Shown here: positions 46,394-57,514 of the stretch, piece after piece
Layout: the number at the start of each line of letters is the position of its first letter
How positions within the stretch are numbered: position 1 is the stretch's first letter
Source: Nothopassalora personata
Taxonomy: Eukaryota > Ascomycota > Dothideomycetes > Mycosphaerellales > Mycosphaerellaceae
Assembly (NCBI GenBank): GCA_033816765.1
Contig: CM066290.1
Coordinates: 1,550,001-1,614,000, forward strand
Length of the DNA: 64,000 nucleotides
Direction of reading: 5' to 3'
Notes under the pieces: model-generated
Told to the model about the DNA's origin: nothing
Seen by the model: the letters and a program-made list of their open reading frames with translations, nothing else
Database searches by the model: none
Made by a program: the position numbers and the translations under genes

Positions 46394-46745
46394 TATTACG
46401 GAATGATTCCTATAGACCCTAGAATTATAATAATAAGACGAACACGTAACTTATCCTACCTAAGCGCTTAGAGTTAGAGCAATTAGACTGCTTATACTTA
46501 GACTAATTAGACTACTCATGCTTAGACTAATTAGACTAATTACCGAGATCTACGAATCTCCTTTGTATTTAGGAACGCTAGAAACCCTTATAGTTCTAAT
46601 GCGTTCAACTTATGTTACTATCTCACTAATTAGAATACAACTATTATTCATCTTCGCTTAGCTTACTTTAGCCTCTCTAAAGAATACCGCCACGTGACTT
46701 AACTTATCTCTCCTTTGAGACTAGCCCTAGAACGAGACAATAACA

Positions 46746-49700
46746 TTAATCTTACTATTTAGAATACAACCTTACCTAACCGCTACCTCGCTACTACTTT
46801 ATACTGCTCTCCCTCCTACTCCTACTCGACGAGAACAAATCTCGATCGGACGAAGGTTACCTAACTTATTAGTCGACTTAGTAAGATTATAGGTTTAACT
46901 AAACCTAATAGCTTTAAACGCCCTCTAGAATAGAAGATCGATAGAGCACTAGGGGAACACCCGCCCCTAGTAAAGTAGATAGAGGTACCCGACTACGGAC
47001 CGCGAACGATACTATTAATGCCTTAGCTACTTACGTAGGTAATAAATCCCTTAAGGTTAGTAAGCTAGAGTTCTACTATAGCGACCGAGACAAGTTCGAT
47101 ACTTGGATTACTTAGATAGATACGTACTTCTTATTTAACTCTATAGCTAAGAACCTTAAGCCTGTCTTTACTACTACCTTCTTAAGAGGACGAGCATAGC
47201 ATTAGGTTAAACCCTTCCTAAGGACCTACTTAGATAGTAACGGTACCGACAACGCTAATAGAGTCTTTACGTCTTACAACCATCTTAAGAATGCTATAAA
47301 GAGCGTCTTTAGAATCTCTAACGAGGTTACTACTACCGTTCGTGTTATATAACACTTAACCTAGAAGACGTCTACCGCCGAGTATGCTACTAAATTCTAG
47401 GAATACGCTCAACTTACCGATTAGGACGACGAGGCCTTACAAGTTATGTACCGACGAGGCTTAAAGGAGAACGTTAAGGACGAGTTAATGCGGGATAGTC
47501 GAAGAATCGATAACTTAGGTAACCTTATTAAAGTCACGATTAATCTTAACGATAAGCTCTACGAGAGAGCTATAGAACGACGATACGACTCTAGAGTATC
47601 CGGAAAGGCCGGATTTACACTAGGCTACGACAATCGTAATAGGGACTATAATAACTTTAATAACAATAAGCCTAATAATAAGCTATACTATAGACTATAG
47701 CCTATAGAACTCGACGTTACCGAGAAAGGTCGTAAGATCGAAAGTAAGAATAGGGGCAAGAAAGGGCCTAAGAGTTCGAAAGGAAGCTTTACTTACTATA
47801 ATTGTAGGAAGGAAGGCTACATAGTAAGGGACTGCTACGGTAAGAAAAATATAGTGCGCCGTAAGTAGTTTAATATAATGTAATAAAGAACTAGTAAACT
47901 CGAGAGCAGTGTTAGACTACTAGGAGGTACCGACTATACTCGAGGAGTAGAGGAGAGAGTTAGTAACGGAGGTAACATACCTCTCCTAGACCCCTTATAA
48001 GGACGAGGAGGATACTACGGGTAACTAATAGAAGTTACACTATTCGGGTTATAGAACCGACTATAACAGTTTAAAAGGACATATTAATTCAATATAGTCT
48101 ACTAATAGGGAAAACGAGAATTTAGCATAATAGTAAAAAGAGTCGACTACGAGATCGATCGCGATACTCGAAATGGTTACGGAGCCCTTCATTAGCGTTT
48201 CTATTACTAAGACTCGTGCTAAACCTACTACTCCGCTAAGGAAGGCGTAGGGTATTTCCTATAGCAACTACGAGGAACCCTAGGAGCGATATATAGGTAG
48301 AATACTACGCTCCGAGAAGTAGACATCGATAAATCCTACTTCGATAGCGATAGAAGCGATAAAGAAAACTAGGACCTAGGATAGAATAGATCGTAGTTAC
48401 CGGAACTATAGGAAGAAAGTTAAGAAACTACCGGGCTAGATACTATCGAAGAAAACTAGAATCTAGAAGAATTAAGCGAAGAGGATTCCTCTAAAGGAGA
48501 AGAGAGCGACACTAACGACGATAACGAACGACTAACCTTTACGATCGATACACCTAAGAAACTATATAACATAATCGTATACCTATAAAGAAGGTACGAA
48601 GAATTCCTACCTAAAATAGGCGGACAACGAATGCTACACTCTATTAAGTTCGATAAAACACTCGACACCCTACGAGGCATAGCCTAGGGATACCTACTTA
48701 TAGAGATAACCGAAAACCTAGTAACCGCTATTATAGAACGACTACCGATAGGAAGCTAAATAATAGGTACCGGATACCTTACGCCGTTAGGAACATTCAT
48801 ATCGAATAAATTACGTAACGTAGTGTAACACGTACGCGTACTCTACTTAGAAACGTAGAAGATCTAGGAACGTTACCGAAGATAGGTGTAGATATAGAAA
48901 GGCTCGCGCTAGGTTTAGGCGGAGGCCTTAAGACACGAAGTACGACGTTCTATATACGAATAGGGAAAAGGATCGACTCCTTAGGAATAAGCGACTAAAA
49001 GGAGTTATATAACATATAATAAGCTTAAGTATTAACAGTAGTCTTCCGAACATAAGCAATCGTTAACGGTTATAGGACTAGGGTTATAATTAACTTCGGA
49101 GCGAGCGGGAATTTTGCCTCCGAAGCATTTATTAGGACTAAAGGGATCGTAACCTAATATAAGAACGAAGGGTATAAATTAATCGCGGTAGACGGGTTAT
49201 CCTTACCTAGCGTAGAACGAGAGACGATACCGTTACTACTAGCTATCTAACGGTACTACGAGGAAATTGTCTTAGATATTACTAACATAGCTAGTTATAA
49301 GATTGTACTAGGCATACCTTAGTTAAGAAAGCATAATCTAGCTATCGACTAGAGAAGAGGAGTACTTATATTTAAGTAATGCGATTGCGTTATCGACATT
49401 AATCCTACGTAGCGGTAGCGTTCGCTAGTAGATAAGGTAAAGAGATAGCTTAATCGAATAGAGCTTACGCCGACTAGAAGGATAGAAGAACTACCTTCGA
49501 CCGGGATAGACACTAGCGTAGGGCCGCCGGGTTATAAAGTTACTAGAAGTAATAGACTTAACGTACTATCGAAGGATACTAACATTTCGGAGTTAACTAT
49601 CCCTAAGGAGTACCTTAAATAGAGGAGGCTCTTTAAAGAGGAAAAGGGTAGAGACGCCTTACCTAAGCACTAACTATAGGATTATAAGATAAACATTTAG

Positions 49701-50170
49701 CTAGGGAAAGAGCCTCTATAGGGACCCCTATATCTAATGTCCGAAAAAGAGCTAACAACCCTACGAGAATAGCTAAAGGAGAACCTAGCGAAGGGACAAA
49801 TACGAAAATTAACCTTAAGCGTAGCATCTCTATATATGTTTATTCTAAAAGCAAACGGGAAACTACGACTCGTATAAGACTACCGAAAGTTGAACGAGAT
49901 TACTATTAAGAACCAATATCTACTACCGAACATCGAAGAAGCATAGGATAGATTAACCGGATTAGACTAGTATATAAAGATCGATTTATAAGACGCCTTC
50001 TACACTATCCGTATAACGGAAGGAGAAGAATGGAAAACCGTATTTAGGACTCGATACGGACTATACGAGTTCTTAGTTATGCCTTTTAGATTAACTAATG
50101 CACTAGCTACATTCTAAGACCTAATTAACGAGACACTAAGAGACCTACTAGACGTATATATTATTACCTA
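46746..50170 (+). mobile_element. Gypsy 4, 5' half (LTR end, gag, protease, part of reverse transcriptase)
   Basis: It starts with a fragment resembling the end of a Gypsy LTR (ACTATTTAGAATACAAC) and the same leader phrase as Gypsy 2 and 3 (GGGGAACACCCGCCCCTAG). Gag follows, with an open stretch at 47446-47700 and a zinc knuckle near 47790-47840 (YNCRKEGYIVRDC). A protease-like region lies near 49090. The reverse transcriptase breaks off at 50170 at the Tyr of the YxDD active site, where a MITE begins. The polymerase 3' half and 3' LTR are not in the window. RIP-mutated and more diverged from Gypsy 2 and 3 than they are from each other. Confidence 0.8.
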
Positions 50171-50563
50171 TTAATGTCTACTAACTACCCTATGTAGACC
50201 TATCCGAGTTGTAGTAGTATAGAGCGGTGCTTACGTAAGCAGGGTATTTGCCGGTCCCGGGACCGGGAAATTAGGTCACGTAACGAGCAGCGTAGTAGCT
50301 AGATAAAACAAGAGGATTGGCGGACCCTAAACCCCTATGCCCTCTACTCGAGAGGTATAAATTAAATTGTTACCTTAATGCTACGCTTACAATGCTTAGC
50401 TACGTAGTATATATATCTTAATAGCTATACTAGGTCCTACTAGCTTACCTAAATGTCTAATTAAACCTAAATGAAATTAGAGCAAGTTGGACCTAAGGGA
50501 CCCCCTCTAAACCTAAGGTCGACATAACTAAACCTAAGGTTAACACAACTAATTAGTCGTTAA
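50171..50563 (+). mobile_element. MITE copy 1, RIP-mutated
   Basis: 393 bp from TTAATGTCTAC to GTCGTTAA, flanked by TA on both sides (50169-50170 and 50564-50565). Its ends are short imperfect inverted repeats (TTAATGTCTA and TTAACGACTA). It carries the palindrome CCGGTCCCGGGACCGG near 50254. It is an inverted, mutated copy of 51594-51970 with an internal duplication of about 20 bp. The flanks do not belong to one sequence: left is Gypsy 4, right is the unknown element, so recombination probably happened here. Confidence 0.75.
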
Positions 50564-51051
50564 TATATCCTCCCCTATTACGAACCTGTCCTTAGGTTCT
50601 AAAGTAGTAAGCCCGGGCAACATAGGTAGCGTAGTTAGTTGCTATAAGCTAAGGTAGTCTTATAGCAGCATAGTAGCTTACCCTACCATTTAGCTTAACA
50701 TATAAGATGTTAGGTAATCCTAGGGCCTACTAGCGACAGTTTATAAAGATCGAAAGGATCCTTCTAATAGAGACCGTAATAATGACGTTAATAACCGTAA
50801 CTCGCATCCGTCGCACTACACTAACGTATACTACGAAACTAGCGAGGGAATAGACAGCTATGTTAGTATTAATCGAGCGGGCTAGATAGTCGAATAACGT
50901 AAACGCTATTTATGAGACAAGTGAGCGTTAGTACTAGTAACCTAATAAATCTAAAGACGAGTCTACCGCGTAACTAGAAAGTAAGTTAAGGGAAGATAAG
51001 TAACTATAAGAAACAAGTAAGATCTAAGGACTAGAAGCACCTATACCCGAA

Positions 51052-51111
51052 GAATTAGAACTAGAATTAGAACTAGAATTAGAACTAGAATTAGAACTAG
51101 AATTAGAACTA
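51052..51111. repeat. Five tandem 12-bp units
   Basis: GAATTAGAACTA repeated five times. On the minus strand it reads as repeated Ser-Ser-Asn-Ser in the frame of the unknown long reading frame, so it was probably a coding minisatellite. Confidence 0.8.
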
Positions 51112-51593
51112 GAATCCTATAGGCTATAGCTATAGCCGGAAATCAACTAGAAACTAGGAGCCTATAAACCCGCACTAACTACTTAGTTCTACTTATTCTT
51201 ACATAACTCCTTTGTCTAGATCTACTCGTTATCGTAGCTAACACTAGTCTTACTAGACGCGTCCCTAAGTAGCTAGCTAGTGAAGTTCCTATAGTAGTTA
51301 CGGAAGAAGCTCTTATTACGCCCTTCGCTTATGAAGCATATCTACTCGAGGGTAGTAACTAAGCTAAGCTACTTATCTATCAATTTCACAGCTCGGACGC
51401 GCCAATTATGTATCTTCTTATAGAAGAGCTCCGAGTCTAGACGGACCGTAGCATTAAGCCACCTTCTAGTATTAAGGATGACTTCGTTATCGTTCTAAGA
51501 CTTTAAACCCGCTAGGGCATCGGATAGAGGGCTAATGCTACTAAGGTGTACGGCCGTAGGAAAAGGATAGCCGGGTACTAGGCGTCGATACTA

Positions 51594-51970
51594 TTGACGA
51601 CTAATGGGTTGTGTTGACCTTGGGTTTGGGTTTGGGAGGGGGTCCCTTGGGTCCAACTTGCCCAAATTCATTTAGGTTTGATTGGACATTTGGGCAAGCC
51701 AGCAGGACCTGGTATGGCCATTGAGATATATACTGCGCAGTTGAGTATTGTAAGCGTAGCATCAAGGCAACAATTCAATTCATACCTCTCGAGTAGAGGG
51801 TATAGGGGTTTAGGGTCCGCCAATCCTCTTGTTTTATCTGGCTACTGCGCTGCTCGTCACGTGACCTGATTTCCCGGTCCCAGGACCGGCAAATACCCCT
51901 GCTTACGCAAGCACCGCTCCATACCACCACAACTCGGACAGGCCTACATAGGGTGGTTGGTAGACATTAA
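51594..51970 (+). mobile_element. MITE copy 2, unmutated, inserted in the unknown frame
   Basis: 377 bp from TTGACGACTAATGGG to GTAGACATTAA, with TA at 51592-51593 and 51971-51972. Excision in silico with one TA rejoins the minus-strand reading frame on both sides without a shift, which confirms the boundaries. It has the palindrome CCGGTCCCAGGACCGG (one mismatch) and GGTCACGTGACC-like symmetry. It retains CA and TG and so is younger than its surroundings. TA duplication and size suggest a Tc1/mariner-type non-autonomous element. Confidence 0.82.
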
Positions 51971-54870
51971 TACTTAAACCCCGTAGCGCTCTTACTTAGC
52001 GTCTTAAAGTTACGATGGAGGTCTATTACCTAGTGCATACTCTAGCTTCTCTAGAGTTTAAGATAGTTGTCGTCGCGGATCTCGATAAAGTAAGGGTTAA
52101 TCTAACGTAGCGTCTTCTTATGTGCGGCCTACCTTATTAGAACGCCTACAGTAGTCACCCGCATTTGCCTAGCGCTTAGGTCCTCTCTAAACTAGCTAAT
52201 GCTGTTCTTACTTAGGTAATTCTAGACCCTAACCGAGAAGAAACGCTTAAATCGGCCGTCTTCTATGCAGTCGTTAATCCGGCACTACTAGATGAACTCT
52301 CTAGCATTCCCTTACTTATAAAAACCGTGTAAAAACTCCGGCCTACTAGTGCCCTCTAAGTTAAGAGAGTATAGCATGTTAAGCCGGTTACTAGTCTAGT
52401 AGTTTTCAATTTCGAGGTTTAAGTCGACCCTAGTATACTACACTATAGTGTTCGCGTTACCCCCCTAATAAGCCCTATTAAAGCTAAAAATCGTAGGCCT
52501 AGGGAAGGAGATAAACCGAGTGTAGTATTAAGGGTGTAGAGCCACTTATAAGAGCTATAGCCCGGGGTCTTGTCGCATAATCTATTAGCTTAGAGAATAC
52601 TACATGTTCTAGTAGACGCCGCCGTTACTAACCTTATTCAATTCTCGTAGGTACTATCGGTACACGTCGAATTCTCGACTTATTATCTCTCTAACTGTTT
52701 GAACCCGCGGCGCTAGTTTAGCGTTATTATACTAGTATAGTATGTTACTATTAATGTAGGTACCGGTACTATTAAGATCGGCTTATTTAGCTTTATCGAT
52801 ACTAAATTTGTCGAGGATCTAGTTATAGTTAGTATACGTAACGATGCTACTCGTAGTACCGACTTTACCTCGAACGCGGAGGTAGCTAAGCGGGTTAATA
52901 GTCTTCTAACTACGCTTATTAGGGCGAAACCACGACCTATTCTTCACCTTAATAGCTAAAAAACTCTTACCTTTAAAGAGCTAGTCTTAGACCTTAAGCG
53001 TACGCTTACATAGGGTATTAGCGGTAATACCGGGATTCGTAACGAAGTAGAGGGCCTTATAGTAGAAATCTCGAATATGCTAATCGTACATTATAGCGCT
53101 AACCTTACTATCCCTCTTAAGAACGTCCGAGATAGTATATTCGAGCATCTTAAGGCCCGCTATCCGGTACTTAGGTAGCTAGTTAATGCTATCTACATTA
53201 ATCGAGTTTCTAAACTTAATGCTATAGTACCGCTTATTATAGGTGCAGTTAGCGCGCTTAATCCGGAGGGCCTCGTCTTCTTATAGGATCTAATCCTTAA
53301 AGACTAATACATCCCTAATTATAGCCGAAGGTAATATAGTAAGTATCGGATTGCTATTCTTAGTTAGGGCCGGAGTAGATCGTAGGGTGCTAACCGGTGT
53401 ACCTAGCGGACTGCCTTCGCGTATAGGTACGCCGTCTAGCGTTCGGTTAGGCGAGGATTAAGTAGGCGCAGTTATGCCCTTACCTATGCTCTCGCCTATA
53501 CGGAGCTACTTAAGTCAACTCGACTTACGACCGCCTCTCGATAGGACTATAGGCTAGGTAGAGGCTAGTAGAGTTAGCGTAGTACTCTTTACACGTCCTT
53601 TACCTTTACTACCCGGTAGTAGCTAACGTAGCTAAGGCTGTCACTAGCTAGATAGTCTAGGTTGATCTATACTATCCTCTAGGGACGCGGACTTCTTAGT
53701 AATAGTACCCTCTATAAAGTATAGAAGGCTATCCTTATAGACGGCTAGGCGGTATCTTCTAATAATCTCCCTACTCTTAGCGGACTACGGATTAATGCTA
53801 CGTGCTTTAGCCTCCCTATCGCACCGAGTAAGATTACTAGGCTCTAGAATTCGCTTACGATCTATGCCCTTACGGCCGATCCTTATACGCTAGATTAATA
53901 CCCTCTAAATCCTACTAATAGCCCTACTATAGTCTAGGTACTTATTAATGAAGGCCGTAAACTAGCGGCGCCCGCTGTTAGTACTGTAAAGCTCGGAGAT
54001 AACGCGTCGATTAAGAATCTTATTGTCTATCTACTATAGCTAGTAGCGGGTAAGCGTAGCTCGAAGAGTCTTCTCTCGGTTACGAATCTCTAAACCGGTC
54101 TTACGAATCTTACCGACGATAGGAAACAAGACATCGAGCTTCTTTTATTACTAAGGAATTTATCCTAGTAGCTCTTACCTATACCGCCCTTAACTTCCTT
54201 AAAAAATAGGTTAACCTAGACGGAGCAGTCTTCGAATACCTTCTCGAAGCCCTTATAGAAGTCCTTTAACACCTTAACCCGCTTCTAAGGACTAAGCTCT
54301 CGGAACATAACATTAGCGGCGGACTTCGGCGTATTCGTGTTAGTAAGGACATGCTTAACGTTGTCCGGTAGGCGAAGGGACTCGAATAAGGTCTAAGGTA
54401 GGCGGGTGAGCCTAGTAACAGTACTAGTAAGCGCTATGCTCGAGCTAGCCGGGCGTAACGATAGACTAGCTAAAGCTATAATAACTAGGATTCGCTAGTA
54501 GTAAGATCGTAAGAGCTAGCTATCTCGTAGTGCCACTCTAGAGTGTTAGTAAGCTTTAAAAGCTTAGTGTTAGGGTAGGGGCTTTAAAGAAGGTTAAGGT
54601 CGTAAAGAGAGAGAGGCTAAAGAACCGTCTAATATATGTAGTAGTAGTAGATGGATGTATTAGTAGCTCTAGTAATAGTGTTAGTATTTAAAGAAAAGGA
54701 GAGGAAGTAGTAGGTAGAGAGCTACGCTTAAGTATACCTCTTAGCGTATGTCCCTATAACCGTTATAAGGCAGTAGCGCCGAGACCGGTCTTATAAGTAA
54801 TAAGAGTAGTGCTATTAAGGTTATACTAAAGGTCCGATAACCCTACATATAACCGAAAACCAGTGCTAGT

Positions 54871-55269
54871 TGTTACGGTTTGATTCGTGGAGAACTCACA
54901 GCCACTCACTAAGGGTGTTACGGTTTGATTCGTGGAGAACTCACAGCCACTCACTAAGCGAGGAGAGCAAAGAAACTTGCGGGACGGAGAGCAAGAGATC
55001 AAGAGATCGAGAGAGCAAGAGATCAAGAGATCAAGAGATCAAGAGAGCAAGAGAACAAGAGATCAAGAGAGCAAGAGAGAGCAGGACAGATCACGCCAAG
55101 ACATGGCACTATATAGGCGACGCTCTTTTGCAAGTAGATAGGAGCCTCGTGCTCAACTCATTTCAAGTATACACCATATACTGTTTGGAACCACTACCTT
55201 CTCAACGAGTCAGAGACATCACTGCAAAGATCCAAGCCCAGTTGGGATAACGTACAGCGGTTCCTAACA
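54871..55269. repeat. Solo LTR of the gag-only family, with duplicated head
   Basis: A 399-bp unmutated LTR from TGTTACGG to CTAACA, flanked by CTAGT at 54866-54870 and 55270-55274. The last 190 bp match the LTRs at 37676 and 39758 almost exactly (from AGATCACGCCAAGACA on), while the first half differs. Its first 45 bp are repeated in tandem (54871-54915 and 54916-54960), giving two LTR heads. Short AGAGATCAAGAGAGCA-type repeats follow. No internal region remains. Confidence 0.9.
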
Positions 55270-55274
55270 CTAGT

Positions 55275-55489
55275 GACCACCTAGGTAAGCATTCGGTAGA
55301 GGCATGCTACGCTATTACGTAATCCAATTTACCGGTCCCGGGACCGGTAAATGTAACTCTACTAACTAAGGTCTAACTAAGGTAAGAACACCCTATAAAG
55401 TGAAGTCTAGATAACCGAATCAGCTTAATAAACTGAAGGGCATATATAACACATGCCTAAGGGAAGTAAACTCCGTACGCTATTGCTAA
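55275..55489. other. RIP-mutated remnant with MITE-like palindrome
   Basis: Continues the unknown element after the solo LTR. At about 55335-55351 it holds CCGGTCCCGGGACCGG followed, on the minus strand, by AAATTGGATTACGTAATAGCGTAG, which resembles the subterminal part of the two MITEs. It may be a third, diverged relative. No coding region seen. Confidence 0.45.
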
Positions 55490-57514
55490 CTAATTAGTTC
55501 TTAGCCTCGATCCTACTAAACTATGAAATTTTTTAATGTCCGTAAAAAGATCCCTTATATAGATAAGAAATAAAATCGGCGAGATTGGACTACCTTGCGG
55601 TACGCCTGTCTCAACGTCCGTGGTCTCTTCTATTTGTCCGTTAAAGGATAGTTGAATCCTCCGTTCTTCGAGGAAGGACTTAGCCCACCTTATAACCGAG
55701 TAGGGGAGTCGTAGCTTAATTAGTGTTCTTAGGAGGCGGTTCTTCGCTACGTGGTCGAAGGCTCCTTTAACGTCTAGAAAGGCTACGCTTGTCTTCTTTC
55801 CTTTTACTCGGTTCCTTTCGACAAAGTCGGTTAGGAGGAGGGCTGTGTCTACGGCCGAACGTTTAGTTCTGCCGCCCATTTGCGAGTCGTGAAGTAACGG
55901 GCCGGTATCGGCTAGAGCTCCGAGTCTTTTCGCTAGTATTCTCTCGCTTACTTTCCCTAGACAGTTAAGGAGGGCTATTATCCTATATGCCTTAGGAATC
56001 GAGTAGTCGGGCTTCCCTGGTTTTGCAAGAGTAAATCCAATCGCTACTCGCCAGCACTTAGGGTGGTACCCTTCGTTTAATAGCGAGCCGTAGACCTTAA
56101 GAAAGGCGTCTGGAATAGCTTGAAATGCGCGTTGAATTATTGCTTGGGTTATACCATCCGGGCCTGGGGTTTTACCTTTTACTTTCGAGGAACTACATGC
56201 CGATTGCAGTTCTTCTAATTGTATTCGGTCCCAGTCCCAGTCCCCTATAGGATAGTTATCCCAGGAGGGGTCTAGGGGGTTATCCGGAGGTGGAGAAGGG
56301 AATAGCGTTCCCCGGAGGGCCTCGCATTTTCCTTTAAATGTGTCCTGTCCGTTTATAGTCGGGATTAGACTGTTCCCTCCTACTTTTGTATAGGAGAAGG
56401 CCTTATAGACCGACGTAAGATCGGTCTTTTGGAGGAACTTGTTCCAATGGTCTCTCTTAGCGTTTTTGATAGCTAGGAAGTATTTATTCCTTGCGCCTAG
56501 GTACGCTTCTTTATCGGTGCGTAGAGTAGATGCTAGGGGGCTAGCTAATTTTCGACGTTCGCGAGATGTTTGTTTACGAAGTTCTTTAAGTTCCGGCGTC
56601 CACCACGGTTTAGACTTAGCTACTACCCTAAGTTTAGGGATATATAGTTTAGCCGCGGTAGATATAATGTCGGAGAAGGTGCTCGCTAGTAGGTCTAGGT
56701 CTTCTATACCTTCTAGATCTACTTTCCGATCCTTTAGTACTTGAGAAAAGCCTTTCCAATCTGCTTTAGACGTGTCGAAGCGTAGTCTATCGCTAGGAGG
56801 GGGTAGGGGTAGAGAGGAAGTATTACTTCCTCTAATGTCTAGAGAGATCGCTAGGTGGTCGGATCCGGTCTCTAGCGTACGCCAGTTTATCTCCGAGTTA
56901 GATAACCTACCTTTTGTAAAGGTAAGGTCTAGGACACTCGGGTTATTTAGGTGTACTCGGTAGAAGGTTCCTATATTCGGGGTATTTCTTAGAGAGAAGT
57001 TGTTTGCTTCAATCCAGTTAATAAAGGTTAAAGCTCGTAAGCTATTATCCTTTCCGTATGGATCCCACGACGGGTGTCGTATATTAAAGTCGCCGAGTAA
57101 CACCGTATTTGTTGCCGGCGTAAATTGGTATAGGGCTCTTTCGTTCGTCCAGACATTCTCGCTATCTTTTTCGTTGTAGACATTAAGAATTTGGATCGAA
57201 TTCCCCTTCTTGTCCTTTGCGGATATTACTTGAAAATCCGGGTCCCTGTTTTGAACCGGAGTAATTTCGACTTGGATTTGTCTACTAATATAGAAGAGGG
57301 TGCGAATCCTCGACGTACTAGTCGGTAGTAGAGTCGTAAAGGCCGGATGAGCTATAGATCTTCGTAGACTATTTTCTTCGTCTATAAAAAGCCATGGCTC
57401 TTGGATTGCTAGTATGTCGGCCTTTTCGCGGATTGCTAGCTCGAGTAGGGACTCGGTAGCTGCCGCGCTCCGGTTTAGGTTTGCTTGGAAGATACGTAAC
57501 GGTGTAACTAACAT
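55490..57514 (-). CDS. LINE ORF2: endonuclease and truncated reverse transcriptase
   Basis: The probable start is ATG at 57514, which overlaps the ORF1 stop in ATGTTAG. The upstream part of the open frame to 57604 is only the shadow of ORF1. Residues 1-215 are an endonuclease/exonuclease/phosphatase domain (FQANLNRS, ILAIQEPW, LLGDFNIRHPSWDPYG, GSDHLAISLDI). The reverse transcriptase follows, with KGKTPGPDGI, the FLDVKGAFDHV motif holding its first catalytic Asp, and GVPQGSPISPILFLIYIRDL. The frame ends at 55490, just before the YxDD motif, so the second catalytic pair, the thumb and any RNase H are missing and the protein cannot polymerise. It would nick target DNA and copy LINE RNA if complete. 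Confidence 0.88.
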   Translation of the reverse strand: MLVTPLRIFQANLNRSAAATESLLELAIREKADILAIQEPWLFIDEENSLRRSIAHPAFTTLLPTSTSRIRTLFYISRQIQVEITPVQNRDPDFQVISAKDKKGNSIQILNVYNEKDSENVWTNERALYQFTPATNTVLLGDFNIRHPSWDPYGKDNSLRALTFINWIEANNFSLRNTPNIGTFYRVHLNNPSVLDLTFTKGRLSNSEINWRTLETGSDHLAISLDIRGSNTSSLPLPPPSDRLRFDTSKADWKGFSQVLKDRKVDLEGIEDLDLLASTFSDIISTAAKLYIPKLRVVAKSKPWWTPELKELRKQTSRERRKLASPLASTLRTDKEAYLGARNKYFLAIKNAKRDHWNKFLQKTDLTSVYKAFSYTKVGGNSLIPTINGQDTFKGKCEALRGTLFPSPPPDNPLDPSWDNYPIGDWDWDRIQLEELQSACSSSKVKGKTPGPDGITQAIIQRAFQAIPDAFLKVYGSLLNEGYHPKCWRVAIGFTLAKPGKPDYSIPKAYRIIALLNCLGKVSERILAKRLGALADTGPLLHDSQMGGRTKRSAVDTALLLTDFVERNRVKGKKTSVAFLDVKGAFDHVAKNRLLRTLIKLRLPYSVIRWAKSFLEERRIQLSFNGQIEETTDVETGVPQGSPISPILFLIYIRDLFTDIKKFHSLVGSRLRTN

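Larger units (their letters stand above)
37447..46745 (+). mobile_element. Gypsy 3 LTR retrotransposon, 5' LTR split by the gag-only element
   Basis: The 5' LTR is in two pieces (37447-37675 and 40082-40204) around the nested gag-only element; the 3' LTR is 46394-46745. Both LTRs are 352 bp (TGTTACGGAATGATTCY to AATAACA). Internal order is gag, protease, reverse transcriptase, RNase H, integrase, chromodomain, then a tRNA-like sequence and an accessory gene on the minus strand, then hairpin and polypurine tract. The bases before and after (GTTAG and TTAAT) do not match. The left flank is Copia copy 3 and the right flank is the LTR remnant of Gypsy 4, so the ends were joined by recombination and not by simple insertion. 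Confidence 0.88.
50564..54865 (-). pseudogene. Unidentified very long reading frame, RIP-decayed
   Basis: From a likely mutated start (ATA at 54479-54477) a minus-strand frame runs to 51971 (about 836 codons), interrupted almost only by TAG, with one change of frame near 54130. Removing the MITE at 51594-51970 and one TA joins it in register to a further open stretch (VPGYPFPTAV to about 51180), then to Ser/Asn repeats. Recognisable phrases include ELYSTNSGRR, LNLEGTSRPEFLHGFYK and FIEIRDDNYLKL. It is balanced in composition, rich in Arg, Tyr and Asn, without an obvious zinc cluster, DDE motif or polymerase motif that I can name. RIP shows that it was repetitive, so a transposase or another mobile-element protein of more than 1000 residues is most likely. 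I cannot assign a family. Confidence 0.5.

Noticed and set aside
50171..51974. A single 1.8-kb foldback element with TTAA target duplication (piggyBac-like)
   Set aside because: The ends also match inside each arm: both arms are separate MITEs with TA flanks, and removing the right one restores a reading frame.
54870..55250. 126-codon open frame with many Arg/Ser/Glu repeats
   Set aside because: It lies wholly within the solo LTR and is made of its short AGAGATCAAG-type repeats.
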